Shown: one piece after another, positions 10,201 to 18,627 of the stretch | Numbering within the stretch: position 1 is the first letter of the stretch | Layout: each line of letters opens with the position of its first letter | The notes under the pieces: generated by a model | What the model saw: the letters and a program-made list of their open reading frames with translations, nothing else | The model's database searches: none | What the model was told of the DNA's origin: nothing | Program-made: the position numbers and the translations under genes | Assembly (NCBI RefSeq): GCF_018614915.1 | Contig: NZ_JAGGNU010000053.1 | Span: 1-53,866, forward strand | Origin: Variovorax paradoxus | Lineage (GTDB): Bacteria; Pseudomonadota; Gammaproteobacteria; Burkholderiales; Burkholderiaceae_C | Direction of reading: 5' to 3' | Length of the DNA stretch: 53,866 nt

Positions 10201-11330
10201 CCTATGAGTACCGCCTGTTCGCCGCCGATGCGAACGGTGCGGGCGAGAACTGGTACTTGCGATCCAGCACCGCGGCGTCCCCGAGCGTCGCGCCACCGGT
10301 CGCCGAAACGTCGCCGGCTCCATCACCGCCCTCGGTCCCCACCTACCGTACCGAAGTCCCGCTCTTCGCCGCGCTGCCCGCGCAACTGCGCCAGGCCGAC
10401 CTGAGCATGCTCGGCAACCTGCACCGCCGCACCGGCGACGACGACGCGAGCGCGCAGGCGCTCGCCAGCCTGGGGCCGGTCGCCACGCCGCCATCGAACG
10501 AGCGCCGCGCCTGGGCGCGCGTGGTCCATGCCGACCTGGACATCCGGCAGGGCGGCACGGTCAGCCCGGCGAGCAAGGGCAGCGTGAAGGGCGTGCAGGG
10601 CGGCACCGATCTCTTCGTGTCGGGCAGCGGCGACTGGCGCGGCGGCATCTACCTGGGCTCGCAGGAAGGGCGCGTGGAGGTCAGCGGCTCTGCCAGCGGG
10701 CTGTGGCGCGCGGTCGGCAGCACCGAGCTGCGCGCGCGCTATCTCGGCGCCTACGCCACCTACGAGAACGCCACCGGCTTCTATGCCGACGCGGTGCTGC
10801 AGTACGGCACGCACCGCTACAACGCCAAGCCCTTGGGCGGGCTCTCGGTGCCGGGCAAGGGCAGCAGCCTGACGGCGGCGTTCGAAGTCGGCCAGGCCTT
10901 CGCACTGGGCAGAGGCTGGACGCTGGAGCCGCAGGCCCAGCTGATGTACCGCCGCGCGAAGCTCGATGACGCCGTGCTCTTGCGCGCCCAGGTGCAGCAG
11001 GACGATGCCGACGGTTGGATCGCCGGCCTGGGCCTGCGCGTGAAGGGCGACTTCGCGACCTCGGCCGGTCGCCTGCAGCCCTACGCGCGCATCAGGGTGC
11101 AGCACGACAGCGGCGGCAGCGACATGGCGCGCTTCATCGGTCCGGCTGCCGCGACCGAGATCCGCAGCGGCGCGGGCTACACCGCGGCCGAGCTGTCGGG
11201 CGGCTTCACGCTCTCGCTCAGCCGGTCCACCAGCCTGTACGGCGAGGTCGGCAAGCTCTTCAGTGCGGGCGGCAGCAACAAGGTCAAGTCGGGGGTGCAG
11301 GGCTCGCTGGGCGTGCGGGTCCGCTGGTAG
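7245..11330 (+). CDS. Type Va autotransporter, Gly-rich passenger, paralogue of the upstream gene
   Basis: A 1361-residue autotransporter starting at ATG 7245 (MNRSYRSIWNRALGAWVAA, an ESPR-type signal; an in-frame GTG at 7236 would add three residues and spoil the ESPR start). The N-terminal passenger (about 60-330) is extremely glycine-rich with repeated GGNGGAGG-like runs and less GC-rich codon use than the rest. The middle has beta-strand repeats such as NTYAGGTTVSGGTLRVNN and NTYSGATAVRSGTLRTAAD. From about residue 850 the sequence closely follows the upstream autotransporter, including VPTYRTEVPLFAALPAQLRQ (about 1031) and a barrel (about 1088-1361) ending VRVRW. The layout suggests duplication followed by passenger exchange. 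Confidence 0.9.
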   Translation: MNRSYRSIWNRALGAWVAAPECAKGCGKSGGGVVRVVCAAGLAMLLATSGVDVYAQLDGRDGASAWAGRLGTTWGVGGAGGTSPFGINGGQGGDGSFSASLTPDGSAIDFNYSMLGLPGQGPFGGQAGISDGFFNLKSSGGGGISSGGGGGGYELDVGTPFPGGGGGGGGATAVALFDSRAVISSELRGGNGGAGGDATISAAPGGGGGGGIGAWVRRGALSVAAGASVAGGNGGRGGRGPFNSSAGGSGGTGAHAIDIANGDLTIDGTVRGGTGGDGDFFYWNVVSGSGGPGGAGVVGHSATITIHGAANVQGGSGGAAREMNLQDYPTQQGTPGLGGAGITGSNLTIINSGRISGGQTGSYGSAATPPAANAIEFLDVPGSVNRLTLLAGSNIIGNVVARAADTLELSGSTNDGFDPVPYQGFGSFIKTGSSTWTVTQDTSAVTPWIVREGALSISSDARLGATTGGLALDGGTLQATADITSLRAVVLGASGGSILTDAGTMLRLGGTLSGGALIKNGAGTLDLTSANTYAGGTTVSGGTLRVNNAGGSATGTGAVTVSAAATLAGNGGIAGPVTIANGGHLAPGNSPGTLHTGALTLAPGAVLDYELGQAGTAGGAFNDLINVNGDLALDGTLNVTTPAGGNFGPGVYRLINYTGGLTDNGLDIGSVPGAASQLHVQTSIAKQVNLINGLTLNFWDGGTAGNYNNAAVNGGSGTWRAGAPNEGWTGTDGLLNAPWAADGFAVFQGVPGTVMVDNGNGAVRFSGAQFAVDGYSVIGDALRTDTANTIIRVGDGSSGGATTTAAIHAPIVGSGGIEKQDLGTLIVSGANTYSGATAVRSGTLRTAADHSLSAVSAHTVSAGATLDLAGHSQKMAALDNGGTVSLRGAAPGTTLTVTGAYVGRNGTLQLSTALGASGPSDRLVLDGPGASASGHTSVQISNLGGLGGLTTGHGIEVVSATNGATSTAQTTKDAFSLAGGRVDAGAYEYRLFAADANGAGENWYLRSSTAASPSVAPPVAETSPAPSPPSVPTYRTEVPLFAALPAQLRQADLSMLGNLHRRTGDDDASAQALASLGPVATPPSNERRAWARVVHADLDIRQGGTVSPASKGSVKGVQGGTDLFVSGSGDWRGGIYLGSQEGRVEVSGSASGLWRAVGSTELRARYLGAYATYENATGFYADAVLQYGTHRYNAKPLGGLSVPGKGSSLTAAFEVGQAFALGRGWTLEPQAQLMYRRAKLDDAVLLRAQVQQDDADGWIAGLGLRVKGDFATSAGRLQPYARIRVQHDSGGSDMARFIGPAAATEIRSGAGYTAAELSGGFTLSLSRSTSLYGEVGKLFSAGGSNKVKSGVQGSLGVRVRW

Positions 11331-11379
11331 CGGCGGCGGTTTTGTTCAAATAGCGGTTCCACCGCCATACCGCCGACCC

Positions 11380-11796
11380 ATGGGATCCATCCGCCATCGC
11401 CTCCTTGCCGCTTCCGTACGAACCATTGCCCCTTTTCTGCTGACCGTCGCCGCGACGGGCGCAGCCGCTCAGCAGGATGCGGACCGCTTCCCGGCCGCCG
11501 CCATGAGCTTCCTCGGCACCGAGTTGCCCGCGATGGAAACGGCCATCGCCAACAAGGACCGCGACTACTTCGAAGATGCGATGGGCCGCATGATCGATTT
11601 TTCCGACAGCTGGGGCTTCAAGACGCGCGCCAACCCGGCGCTCGCGCGCTATCCGATGTGCACCGAAGCGGTGACCGATTTCCTCGTGGTGGGCCTGTGC
11701 CGTTTCAAGCTCTCGGCCGACACCTGCCAGCCGCTCCTGACCACGAACTTCAACACCAACCTGCAGCGCTGCCGCGAGCTGGCTGCGCGCAACTGA
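11380..11796 (+). CDS. Secreted protein with four cysteines, function unknown
   Basis: A 138-residue protein starting at ATG 11380 with a Sec signal peptide (hydrophobic stretch to TGAAAQQ, cleavage after about residue 30). The mature part has four cysteines (in PMCTEAV, GLCRF, DTCQPL and QRCREL) that could make two disulphides in the periplasm. No family is recognised with confidence. It lies 49 bases after the second autotransporter and 10 bases before the enoyl-CoA hydratase gene, so it may share transcription with the latter. Confidence 0.7.
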   Translation: MGSIRHRLLAASVRTIAPFLLTVAATGAAAQQDADRFPAAAMSFLGTELPAMETAIANKDRDYFEDAMGRMIDFSDSWGFKTRANPALARYPMCTEAVTDFLVVGLCRFKLSADTCQPLLTTNFNTNLQRCRELAARN

Positions 11797-11806
11797 GAGA
11801 GACGCC

Positions 11807-12604
11807 ATGGACTACGCCCGCTACCAGACCCTCGCGATCACGCGCCGCGGCGCCGGCGGAGCGGTGCTCGACATCCAGATGCGCGCGCAGAACGGCAAGC
11901 TGCCCACGGCGGGCCACGACGGCCACCGCGAGCTGGCCGAGATCTGGCGCGACGTGTCGGCCGACGACACCGTGCGCTGCGCCGTGCTGCGCGGCGAGGG
12001 CATGGGCTTCTCGGGCGGCGGCGACCTCGCGATGGTCGAGCAGATGGCCACCGACGATGCCGTGCGCGTGCGCGTCTGGAAGGAGGCGCGCGACCTGGTC
12101 TACAACCTCGTCAACTGCGACAAGCCGATCGTGAGCGCGATGCACGGGCCGGCCGTCGGCGCGGGCCTGGTCGCGGGCCTCTTGGCCGACATCTCGATCG
12201 CGAGCAAGGGCGCGAAGATCGTCGACGGCCACACGCGGCTGGGCGTCGCGGCGGGCGACCATGCGGCGATCGTCTGGCCGCTCCTGTGCGGCATGGCGAA
12301 GGCCAAGTACTACCTGCTGCTGTGCGAAGCCGTGAGCGGCGAGGAAGCCGAGCGCATCGGCTTGGTCTCGCTCGCGGTGGAAGAGACCGAGCTGCTGCCG
12401 CGCGCCTACGAGATCGCCGACAAGCTGGCGGCCGGCAGCCAGAGCGCGATCCGCTTCACCAAGTACGCGCTCAACAACTGGCTGCGCCTGGCCGGCCCGA
12501 GCTTCGACGCCTCGCTGGCGCTCGAGTTCATGGGCTTTGCCGGGCCCGACGTGCGCGAAGGCGTGGCTTCGCTGCGCGAGCGCAGGGCGCCGCACTTTTC
12601 CTAA
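11807..12604 (+). CDS. Enoyl-CoA hydratase/isomerase family protein
   Basis: A 265-residue crotonase-fold enzyme. The oxyanion-hole segments are visible as GMGFSGGGDLAMVE and HGPAVGAGLVAGLLADISIA. At the position where classical hydratases carry the second catalytic Glu (GxxPGxGGTQ) this protein reads LGVAAGDHAAIVWPLL, so it may not be a standard 2-trans-enoyl-CoA hydratase. Known crotonase-fold activities include hydratase, isomerase, dehalogenase and hydrolase, and the substrate here is unknown. It overlaps tail-to-tail by three bases with the convergent DUF2817 peptidase gene. Confidence 0.83.
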   Translation: MDYARYQTLAITRRGAGGAVLDIQMRAQNGKLPTAGHDGHRELAEIWRDVSADDTVRCAVLRGEGMGFSGGGDLAMVEQMATDDAVRVRVWKEARDLVYNLVNCDKPIVSAMHGPAVGAGLVAGLLADISIASKGAKIVDGHTRLGVAAGDHAAIVWPLLCGMAKAKYYLLLCEAVSGEEAERIGLVSLAVEETELLPRAYEIADKLAAGSQSAIRFTKYALNNWLRLAGPSFDASLALEFMGFAGPDVREGVASLRERRAPHFS

Positions 12605-13692
12605 GCGAGCTTGAGGCCCTGCACCGCCTGCAGCAAGGCCGTGCGCGCCTGGCCCAGCACCATGCCCTTCCACTCGTCGTTGTCGCAGTAGAAGGCGTCG
12701 CGCAACTGCTGGCGAATGCAGCGTTGCTGCTCGGCCGGTGCTTGCGGGTGGCTCCGCAGCCAGGTGTCGGCGCGCAGGCGGTTCAGCACTTCGAGGTCGG
12801 GCAGGGTGCCGAACTCCAACCCCATCAGCGCCGCGCTGACCTGTGGGCACTCGTCGTAGATGGCAGAGACCACCGGCCCCGACACGTCGGCCGAGGCCGA
12901 CTGGCCCTCGAAGGGCGCGAACACATCGGTGCCCCACCAGGCGCGCGCCTGCGCCAGGCCGTCCGGGCGGCCGGGGTAGATCTTCTCGCCGTGGCCGTAG
13001 GGGCCGAGCCCGGTGTGGATGTCGATCCAGCCGATGTGCGTGGCGGATGCGCCGAACTTCCGCAGGATGCCGCGCATGGTGCGGTTGCTCCACGACGGCG
13101 CCTTGCCGCCGTAGAACAGGCCGTCGGGCGAGACGTACTGGCCGGTCGTGACGGCAGCACGGTAAGCGCGCATGCCGTGCGTCTCGATGTAGGTGGCCAT
13201 CGCCGCTTCGTCGGCGGCTGTGGGCGGCCAGGCGGCCGGCAGCACGAAGGGCTCGACTTCCGCATAGGCGGTGTTGACCGGCAGCGGCGCAGCGAAGTCG
13301 ATGTGGTTGCGGTTCAGGTCGATGTTGTCTTCGTTGGTGCGGTGCAGGTGCGAGAAGCCGTGCGGATTGACCGCATGCACCAGCAGCAGCCCGACGCCTG
13401 CCTGCTCGAGGCGCGAGAGCAGGTCGGCATCGTGCAGCGTTGCGATCTGGCAGCCCGAACCGCAGAAGCCCTCGGGCCCGTGCGTGCCGGAGCTGACGAT
13501 CAGGAGCCGGGCTGCACCCGGCGTGCCGAGATAGGCCGTGTCGGTGGCGAGCGTCTCGCCAAGGGCGCCGCGGTGGGCCTCGAGCACGAAGGATTCGATG
13601 CGCCCCCCGCGTGCCGCGGCGGCATCGAGGAACTTGCGGCGCGCTTCGGCGTAGGTGCCGGAGAAATGGCGGGTGGCGGCGCTGCTATGCAC
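12601..13692 (-). CDS. DUF2817 / M14-like metallopeptidase family protein
   Basis: A 363-residue protein of the DUF2817 family, related to M14 zinc carboxypeptidases. Likely zinc-site segments are SSGTHGPEGFCGS (His and Glu) and a later His in WIDIHTGLGPYGHGE. HAVNPHGFSHLHRTNEDNIDLNRNHIDF is the conserved family core. The likely reaction is removal of a C-terminal residue or a related amide cleavage; the substrate is unknown. Its first eight bases overlap the end of the upstream permease gene, so the pair probably imports and then hydrolyses the same compound. Confidence 0.83.
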   Translation of the reverse strand: MHSSAATRHFSGTYAEARRKFLDAAAARGGRIESFVLEAHRGALGETLATDTAYLGTPGAARLLIVSSGTHGPEGFCGSGCQIATLHDADLLSRLEQAGVGLLLVHAVNPHGFSHLHRTNEDNIDLNRNHIDFAAPLPVNTAYAEVEPFVLPAAWPPTAADEAAMATYIETHGMRAYRAAVTTGQYVSPDGLFYGGKAPSWSNRTMRGILRKFGASATHIGWIDIHTGLGPYGHGEKIYPGRPDGLAQARAWWGTDVFAPFEGQSASADVSGPVVSAIYDECPQVSAALMGLEFGTLPDLEVLNRLRADTWLRSHPQAPAEQQRCIRQQLRDAFYCDNDEWKGMVLGQARTALLQAVQGLKLA

Positions 13693-15022
13693 GGGCGGTC
13701 CCGGAAACGGGTTCGTCGTCCGGCCGATGGGCCGCGAGGTCGTCGATGTCCTTGCCGGTGAAGTCCTTGAGCCACAGCAGGCCGACCAGCGAGACCAGCG
13801 TCATCGCGAACAGGTACCAGGCCGGCGCCAGCTTGCTGCCCGTGGCATTGACCAGCCAGGTGCTGACGAAGGGAGAGAAGCCGCCGAACAGCGAGACGCC
13901 CACGCTGTAGACCAGCGACATGCCGCTCGCGCGCACATGCTTGGGAAACATCTCCGGCAGCATCGTGATCGCGGGCACGGTCTGCAGCACGAGCGCGGTG
14001 CTCAGCAGGCCCACCACCGTGAACAGCACGGCCGGCGTGGGCGACAGGTTGAGCCACAGGAAGCCCGGATAGATCATGAGCATCATCGCGATGCGGCCCC
14101 GGACGATCAGCGTCTTGCGCCCGGCGCGGTCGGACCAGAGGCCGACCAGCGGCGCGAGCACGAACGACAGCAGCCCGGTGAGCACGGCGCCGAGCAGCGC
14201 CACCGTCGGCGGCAGGCCCAGCTCGCGCACCGCATAGGTGGGCATGTAGAAGGTCACGACGTAAGCGGCGGCGGTGCCGCCGGTGATGGCGAGGATGGCC
14301 GACAGCACCGTCTTCCCATGCTCGCCGCACACTTCAGCGATGCTGCTGCGGCGTGGTGCGGCGCCGGCCGGCTCGGCCTTCACGTCGAGCGACTCCTCGA
14401 GGTGGCGGCGGATGTACATGCCCACCGGCGCGATCAGCATGCCGACGAAGAAAGGCACGCGCCAGCCCCAGCTTTCCATGCCCTGCGGCCCGAGCCAGAA
14501 CGAGAGCCCGCCCACCACCGCGGCGCCGAGCAGGATGCCCAGGCCTTGGCTCGCGAACTGCCAGCTCGCCAGGTAGCCGCGGTTGGCCGGCGTCGCGTGC
14601 TCGACCAGGAGAGTGGTGGACGCACCCACCTCGCCGCCGGCCGAGAAGCCCTGGATCAGCCGCGCCGCGACGATGAGCACCGGCGCTGCGACGCCGATCT
14701 GCGCATAGGTCGGCGTCAGCGCGATCATGGCGCAGCCCAGCGCCATCAGGAAGATCGTCAGCGTCATCGCCTTCTTGCGGCCGGCGCGGTCGGCGTAGGC
14801 GCCGATCAGGATGCCGCCGAGCGGCCGCATGATGAAGCCGACGCCGAAGCTCGCCACCGTCAGCAGCAGCTGGCCGTAGCTGTCGAAGGTCGGGAAGAAG
14901 AGCTTGCCGATCACCAGGGCCAGAAAGCCGTAGACGGTGAAGTCGAAGAACTCGAGGGCGTTGCCAATGGTGGTGGCGACGATGGTCTTGCGTCGGCCGA
15001 TCGGCGTGGTTGGGGTGGTCAA
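13685..15022 (-). CDS. MFS transporter, metabolite:H+ symporter (MHS) family
   Basis: A 445-residue, 12-segment permease of the MHS family (KgtP/ProP/ShiA type). Signatures include the start IVATTIGNALEFFDFTVYGFLA, the loop 2-3 motif GAYADRAGRKKAM and ARLIQGFSAGGEVGAS in segment 4. Such carriers import organic acids, betaines or similar small molecules together with protons. It is translationally coupled to the downstream DUF2817 peptidase. The 106 bases before it separate it from the divergent carboxylesterase gene. Confidence 0.9.
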   Translation of the reverse strand: MTTPTTPIGRRKTIVATTIGNALEFFDFTVYGFLALVIGKLFFPTFDSYGQLLLTVASFGVGFIMRPLGGILIGAYADRAGRKKAMTLTIFLMALGCAMIALTPTYAQIGVAAPVLIVAARLIQGFSAGGEVGASTTLLVEHATPANRGYLASWQFASQGLGILLGAAVVGGLSFWLGPQGMESWGWRVPFFVGMLIAPVGMYIRRHLEESLDVKAEPAGAAPRRSSIAEVCGEHGKTVLSAILAITGGTAAAYVVTFYMPTYAVRELGLPPTVALLGAVLTGLLSFVLAPLVGLWSDRAGRKTLIVRGRIAMMLMIYPGFLWLNLSPTPAVLFTVVGLLSTALVLQTVPAITMLPEMFPKHVRASGMSLVYSVGVSLFGGFSPFVSTWLVNATGSKLAPAWYLFAMTLVSLVGLLWLKDFTGKDIDDLAAHRPDDEPVSGTARA

Positions 15023-15128
15023 GGGAACTCCTCTTGTTGGTTGCTTCTCGCGCCGGCGATGCTAACTGGATAGCGCTGCGCGCGGGGTCGGCCAGCCCGA
15101 CGCCTGCGAATGGGTTAACTTCCGCCCC

Positions 15129-15791
15129 ATGTCACTTCAACCCATCGAAATCGAAACCGGCCCCCAACCCACTGCCACCGTGCTCCTCATGCACGGCCTC
15201 GGCGCCGACGGCAACGACTTCGTGCCGATCGCGAACGAGCTCGACCTGTCGGCCGTCGGGCCGGTGCGCTTCGTGTTTCCCAACGCGCCGGTGATGCCGG
15301 TCACCATCAACGGCGGCTACCGCATGCCGGCCTGGTACGACATCCTCGGCGCCGATCTCGCGAAGCGCGAGGACGAAGCCGGCCTGCGCCGCTCGCAGGC
15401 CGCGATCGAGGCGCTGATCGCGAACGAGAAGGCGCGCGGCATCCCGGCCGGGCGGATCGTCGTCGCCGGCTTTTCCCAGGGCTGCGCAATGGCGCTCCTG
15501 ACCGGGCTGCGCCATGCCGAGCGGCTGGCCGGCATCGTCGGCCTGTCCGGCTACCTGCCGCTGGCCGCGACCACCGCCGCCGAGCGCGATGCGGCCAACC
15601 GCGACACGCCGATCTTCCTGGGCCACGGTACGCGCGACGGCGTGGTGCCGATCGCGCGCGCCACCGCTTCGCGCGACGCGCTGGCCGCGCTCGGCTACGC
15701 GGTCGAATGGCACGAGTACCCGATGGAGCACTCGGTGTGCATGGAAGAGATCGCGGATCTCAACCGCTTTCTGCTGCGCGTGCTGGCCTGA
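15129..15791 (+). CDS. Alpha/beta hydrolase, phospholipase/carboxylesterase family
   Basis: A 220-residue esterase of the phospholipase/carboxylesterase family (abhydrolase_2, similar to Pseudomonas carboxylesterase II and acyl-protein thioesterases). The catalytic triad is visible: Ser116 in AGFSQGCA, Asp170 in GTRDGVVP and His201 in MEHSV. The HG motif of the oxyanion hole is at HGLGADGND (22-30). There is no signal peptide, so it is cytoplasmic. It stands alone with a hairpin just after the stop. Confidence 0.9.
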   Translation: MSLQPIEIETGPQPTATVLLMHGLGADGNDFVPIANELDLSAVGPVRFVFPNAPVMPVTINGGYRMPAWYDILGADLAKREDEAGLRRSQAAIEALIANEKARGIPAGRIVVAGFSQGCAMALLTGLRHAERLAGIVGLSGYLPLAATTAAERDAANRDTPIFLGHGTRDGVVPIARATASRDALAALGYAVEWHEYPMEHSVCMEEIADLNRFLLRVLA

Positions 15792-15796
15792 GGATT

Positions 15797-15817
15797 TCGC
15801 CCTAGCAGAAAGGGCGA
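15797..15817 (+). terminator. Hairpin after the carboxylesterase gene
   Basis: TCGCCCT and AGGGCGA form a perfect 7-bp stem around a 7-base loop, six bases after the stop codon. There is no following T-run, so intrinsic termination is doubtful; it may mark a 3' end or protect it. Confidence 0.35.
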
Positions 15818-15899
15818 TCTGCCGTCAAATACCGCTGCCAGCACGCCGTGCGCGGCCGTGCTACCTTCCGCCCAATAAAGATTCACGGGTCATAACGAC

Positions 15900-17480
15900 A
15901 TGAGCAAACTGCACGAGCGCCTGGGAGCGCTCACACCCGCGCGCCTGAAGGGAGTCCGTAGAGGCATCGAGAAAGAAAGCCTTCGTGCCGAGCCCGACGG
16001 CAAGCTCGCGCTGACGCCGCATCCGGCCGCGCTCGGTTCGGCGCTGACCCATCCGCACATCACCACCGACTTCAGCGAATCGCAGCTGGAGCTCATCACC
16101 GGCGTGCATGCCGACGTGGAGGCGTGCCTGGCCGAACTCGCGCGCATCCACCAGTTCACCTACCGCGTGCTGCATGAGTCCGGCGACGAGCGGCTGTGGG
16201 TCTCCAGCATGCCCTGCGGCCTGCCGACCGACGAGACCATACCGATCGGGCGCTACGGTTCCTCGAACGTGGGGCGTGCCAAGAGCGTCTACCGAATGGG
16301 CCTGAGCCACCGCTACGGCCGGCGCATGCAGACCATCTCGGGCATCCACTACAACTGGTCGCTGCCCGAGGTGTCGAGCGAGCAGTACTTCGCGCTGATC
16401 CGCAACTTCCGCCGCCACGCCTTCCTGCTGCTCTACCTGTTCGGCGCATCGCCGGCGCTGTGTTCGAGCTTCGTGGCCGGCCGGCCACACGAGCTGCAGC
16501 CGATCGGCGAAGGCAGCATGCACATGCCGCACGGCACCTCGCTGCGCATGGGGCGCCTGGGCTACCAGAGCGAGGCGCAGGCCTCGCTGGCCGTGAGCTA
16601 CAACAGCCTCGACGGCTACGGCGCCTCGCTGCAGGACGCGCTCACGCGGCCCTGGCCGGCCTACGAGACCATCGGCATTCGCAATCCCGGCGGCGAATAC
16701 AACCAGCTCGCCACCAGCCTGCTGCAGATCGAGAACGAGTTCTACGGCACGATCCGCCCCAAGCGCGTGATCTACCCCGGCGAGCGGCCACTGCATGCGC
16801 TGCGCGAGCGCGGCGTCGAGTACGTGGAGGTCCGCCTGATGGACCTCGATCCCTTCGAGCCGGTCGGCATCGCCGCGCCCACCATGCGCTTTCTCGACGT
16901 GTTCCTGCTGCACTGCCTCCTGGCCGACAGCCCCCCCGACACGCGCGAGGAGATCGGTGAGCTGGCCCACAACCAGCACCTCACGGCCGCGCGCGGCCGC
17001 GAGCCCGGGCTGCAGCTGCAGCGCGGCGGGCGCGAGGCGCCGCTCACCGAATGGGGCGCCGAACTGCTGGAGCAATTCGCGCCCGTCGCCGCCGCGCTCG
17101 ACGCCGCACACGGCGGCAGCCGGCATGCAGAGGCGGTGCAGGCGGCAGAGAAAGCCCTGCGCGACCCGGCCACCCTGCCTTCCGCGCGCGTGCTCGAGGC
17201 GATGGCGAACTCGCACGACAACTCCTTCGTCGGCTTCGTGCGGGCGCAGTCCGAACGCACGCGCGCCGAGCTGCTGGCCTTGCCTTTCTCGGCCGAGGAG
17301 CTGGCGGACTTCGAACGCACGACGCAGCGCTCGCTCGATGCCCAGAAGGAGATCGAGGCGAACGACAGCATGCCCTTCGAGACCTATCGCGAGCAGTACG
17401 TGTCGCCCGCGCGCCTGGGCTTCAAGAACCACTGGGCGGAAACGCCGGCTTTTGCTATGAGCCAGCCCGCGGGCTTGTGA
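15900..17480 (+). CDS. gshA: Glutamate-cysteine ligase
   Basis: A 526-residue class I (proteobacterial) glutamate-cysteine ligase. It makes gamma-glutamylcysteine from Glu, Cys and ATP, the first step of glutathione synthesis. Family signatures are GVRRGIEKESLR near the start, ITTDFSESQLELITG, SSMPCGLP and the SGIHYNWSLPE segment. The length is typical. The gene begins at ATG 15900, 108 bases after the carboxylesterase stop, and its last 26 bases overlap the end of the convergent ornithine cyclodeaminase gene. gshB is not in the window. Confidence 0.95.
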   Translation: MSKLHERLGALTPARLKGVRRGIEKESLRAEPDGKLALTPHPAALGSALTHPHITTDFSESQLELITGVHADVEACLAELARIHQFTYRVLHESGDERLWVSSMPCGLPTDETIPIGRYGSSNVGRAKSVYRMGLSHRYGRRMQTISGIHYNWSLPEVSSEQYFALIRNFRRHAFLLLYLFGASPALCSSFVAGRPHELQPIGEGSMHMPHGTSLRMGRLGYQSEAQASLAVSYNSLDGYGASLQDALTRPWPAYETIGIRNPGGEYNQLATSLLQIENEFYGTIRPKRVIYPGERPLHALRERGVEYVEVRLMDLDPFEPVGIAAPTMRFLDVFLLHCLLADSPPDTREEIGELAHNQHLTAARGREPGLQLQRGGREAPLTEWGAELLEQFAPVAAALDAAHGGSRHAEAVQAAEKALRDPATLPSARVLEAMANSHDNSFVGFVRAQSERTRAELLALPFSAEELADFERTTQRSLDAQKEIEANDSMPFETYREQYVSPARLGFKNHWAETPAFAMSQPAGL

Positions 17481-18483
17481 AGCGGAACAGGTCCTTGGGG
17501 TCGCCCGCGGGAGGGACGAGCGCGATGTCCTGCCCCGCGCCCTGTTGCAGCGCCAGCGCGTGGATCAGGCGCAGCGCGGAGTAGTCCTCCAGCGCAAAGC
17601 CCACCGAGTCGAACACCGTCACCTGGTCCTCGCTCTGCCGGCCGGCCTCGGCGCCGGCGAGCACGCGCCACAGCTCGACCACCGGGAAGCCGGGCGCCAT
17701 CTGCTGGATCTCGCCCTCGACCCGCGTCTGCGGCTCGTACTCGACGAACACGCGCGCGGCGCGCAGCACCTCCGCATGCAGCTCGGTCTTGCCGGGGCAG
17801 TCGCCGCCGACCGCGTTGAGATGCATGCCCGGCTCCAGCATCTCGGGCGTGACGATGGTGGCGCGCGCCTTGCGCGCCGTCAGCGTGCTGACGATCTCCG
17901 CGCCGCGCACTGCCTCGGCGATGCTCGCGGCACGCTGCACGCGCAAGGCCGGAAAAGCCGCCAGGTTGCGCACCAGCTTGTCCGTCGCCTGTGGGTCGAT
18001 GTCGTAGACCCGCAGTTCGTCGATGCCCAGCAGCGTGTGGAAGGCCAGGGCCTGGAACTCGGCCTGGGCGCCGTTGCCGATCAGGGCCATGCGGCGCGCG
18101 CCCGGCCGGGCCACGGCCTGCGCGGCCAGCGCCGACATGGCGGCCGTGCGCAGCGCGGTGGCGAGCGTGAGCTCCGACAGCAGCACCGGGTGGCCGGTCT
18201 CCACCTCCGCCAGCACCCCGAAGGCCATCACCGTCGGCAGGCCATGCGCCGTATTGCCGGGGTGGCCGTTGACGTACTTGAAGGCGTAGCGGCGCGCGTC
18301 CGACACCGGCATCAGCTCGATCACCCCGACCGCCGAATGGCTGGCCAGCCGGGCCGACTTGTCGAATTCGGGCCAGCGCAGGAAATCTTCCCGGATCGCG
18401 TCAGCCAAATCCTGCAGGAAACGGGGTATTCCGACGGCCTGAATCAAGTCCGAAAGCGTTTGGATGTCCACGAAGCGGGTCAT
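17455..18483 (-). CDS. Ornithine cyclodeaminase family protein
   Basis: A protein of about 342 residues from the ornithine cyclodeaminase/mu-crystallin family. The conserved substrate-site Lys is in FKYVNGHPGN, the Rossmann NAD(P) motif is ALIGNGAQAEFQ, and AVGGDCPGKTEL is the downstream family motif. Ornithine cyclodeaminase converts L-ornithine to L-proline and ammonia with bound NAD; some relatives reduce ketimines instead, so the exact substrate stays open. Start taken as MTRFVDIQTLSDL at 18483, with an in-frame start six bases earlier. It is head-to-head with a receiver-domain gene across a region holding a perfect palindrome. Confidence 0.88.
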   Translation of the reverse strand: MTRFVDIQTLSDLIQAVGIPRFLQDLADAIREDFLRWPEFDKSARLASHSAVGVIELMPVSDARRYAFKYVNGHPGNTAHGLPTVMAFGVLAEVETGHPVLLSELTLATALRTAAMSALAAQAVARPGARRMALIGNGAQAEFQALAFHTLLGIDELRVYDIDPQATDKLVRNLAAFPALRVQRAASIAEAVRGAEIVSTLTARKARATIVTPEMLEPGMHLNAVGGDCPGKTELHAEVLRAARVFVEYEPQTRVEGEIQQMAPGFPVVELWRVLAGAEAGRQSEDQVTVFDSVGFALEDYSALRLIHALALQQGAGQDIALVPPAGDPKDLFRFTSPRAGS

Positions 18484-18514
18484 TGCCATTTTTTTGAAAA
18501 ACTTCCGTGCTACT

Positions 18515-18536
18515 CAGGTAGGCCTATGCCTACCTG
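18515..18536 (+). promoter_or_regulatory. Perfect palindrome in the divergent ocd/receiver promoter region
   Basis: CAGGTAGGC (18515-18523) and GCCTACCTG (18528-18536) are exact inverted copies around CTAT. The site lies 32 bases before the cyclodeaminase start and 92 bases before the receiver gene. A 22-base dyad here is a good candidate operator for either gene; a hairpin in RNA is the alternative. No regulator can be assigned. Confidence 0.45.
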
Positions 18537-18627
18537 CATTGGACTCGATGACTCACCGCGGCCTCGCGGTCGCAACGCATGATGACATCAAGGCCTGCCC
18601 CACTGGATTCGCATCTTGCACCGCCCC

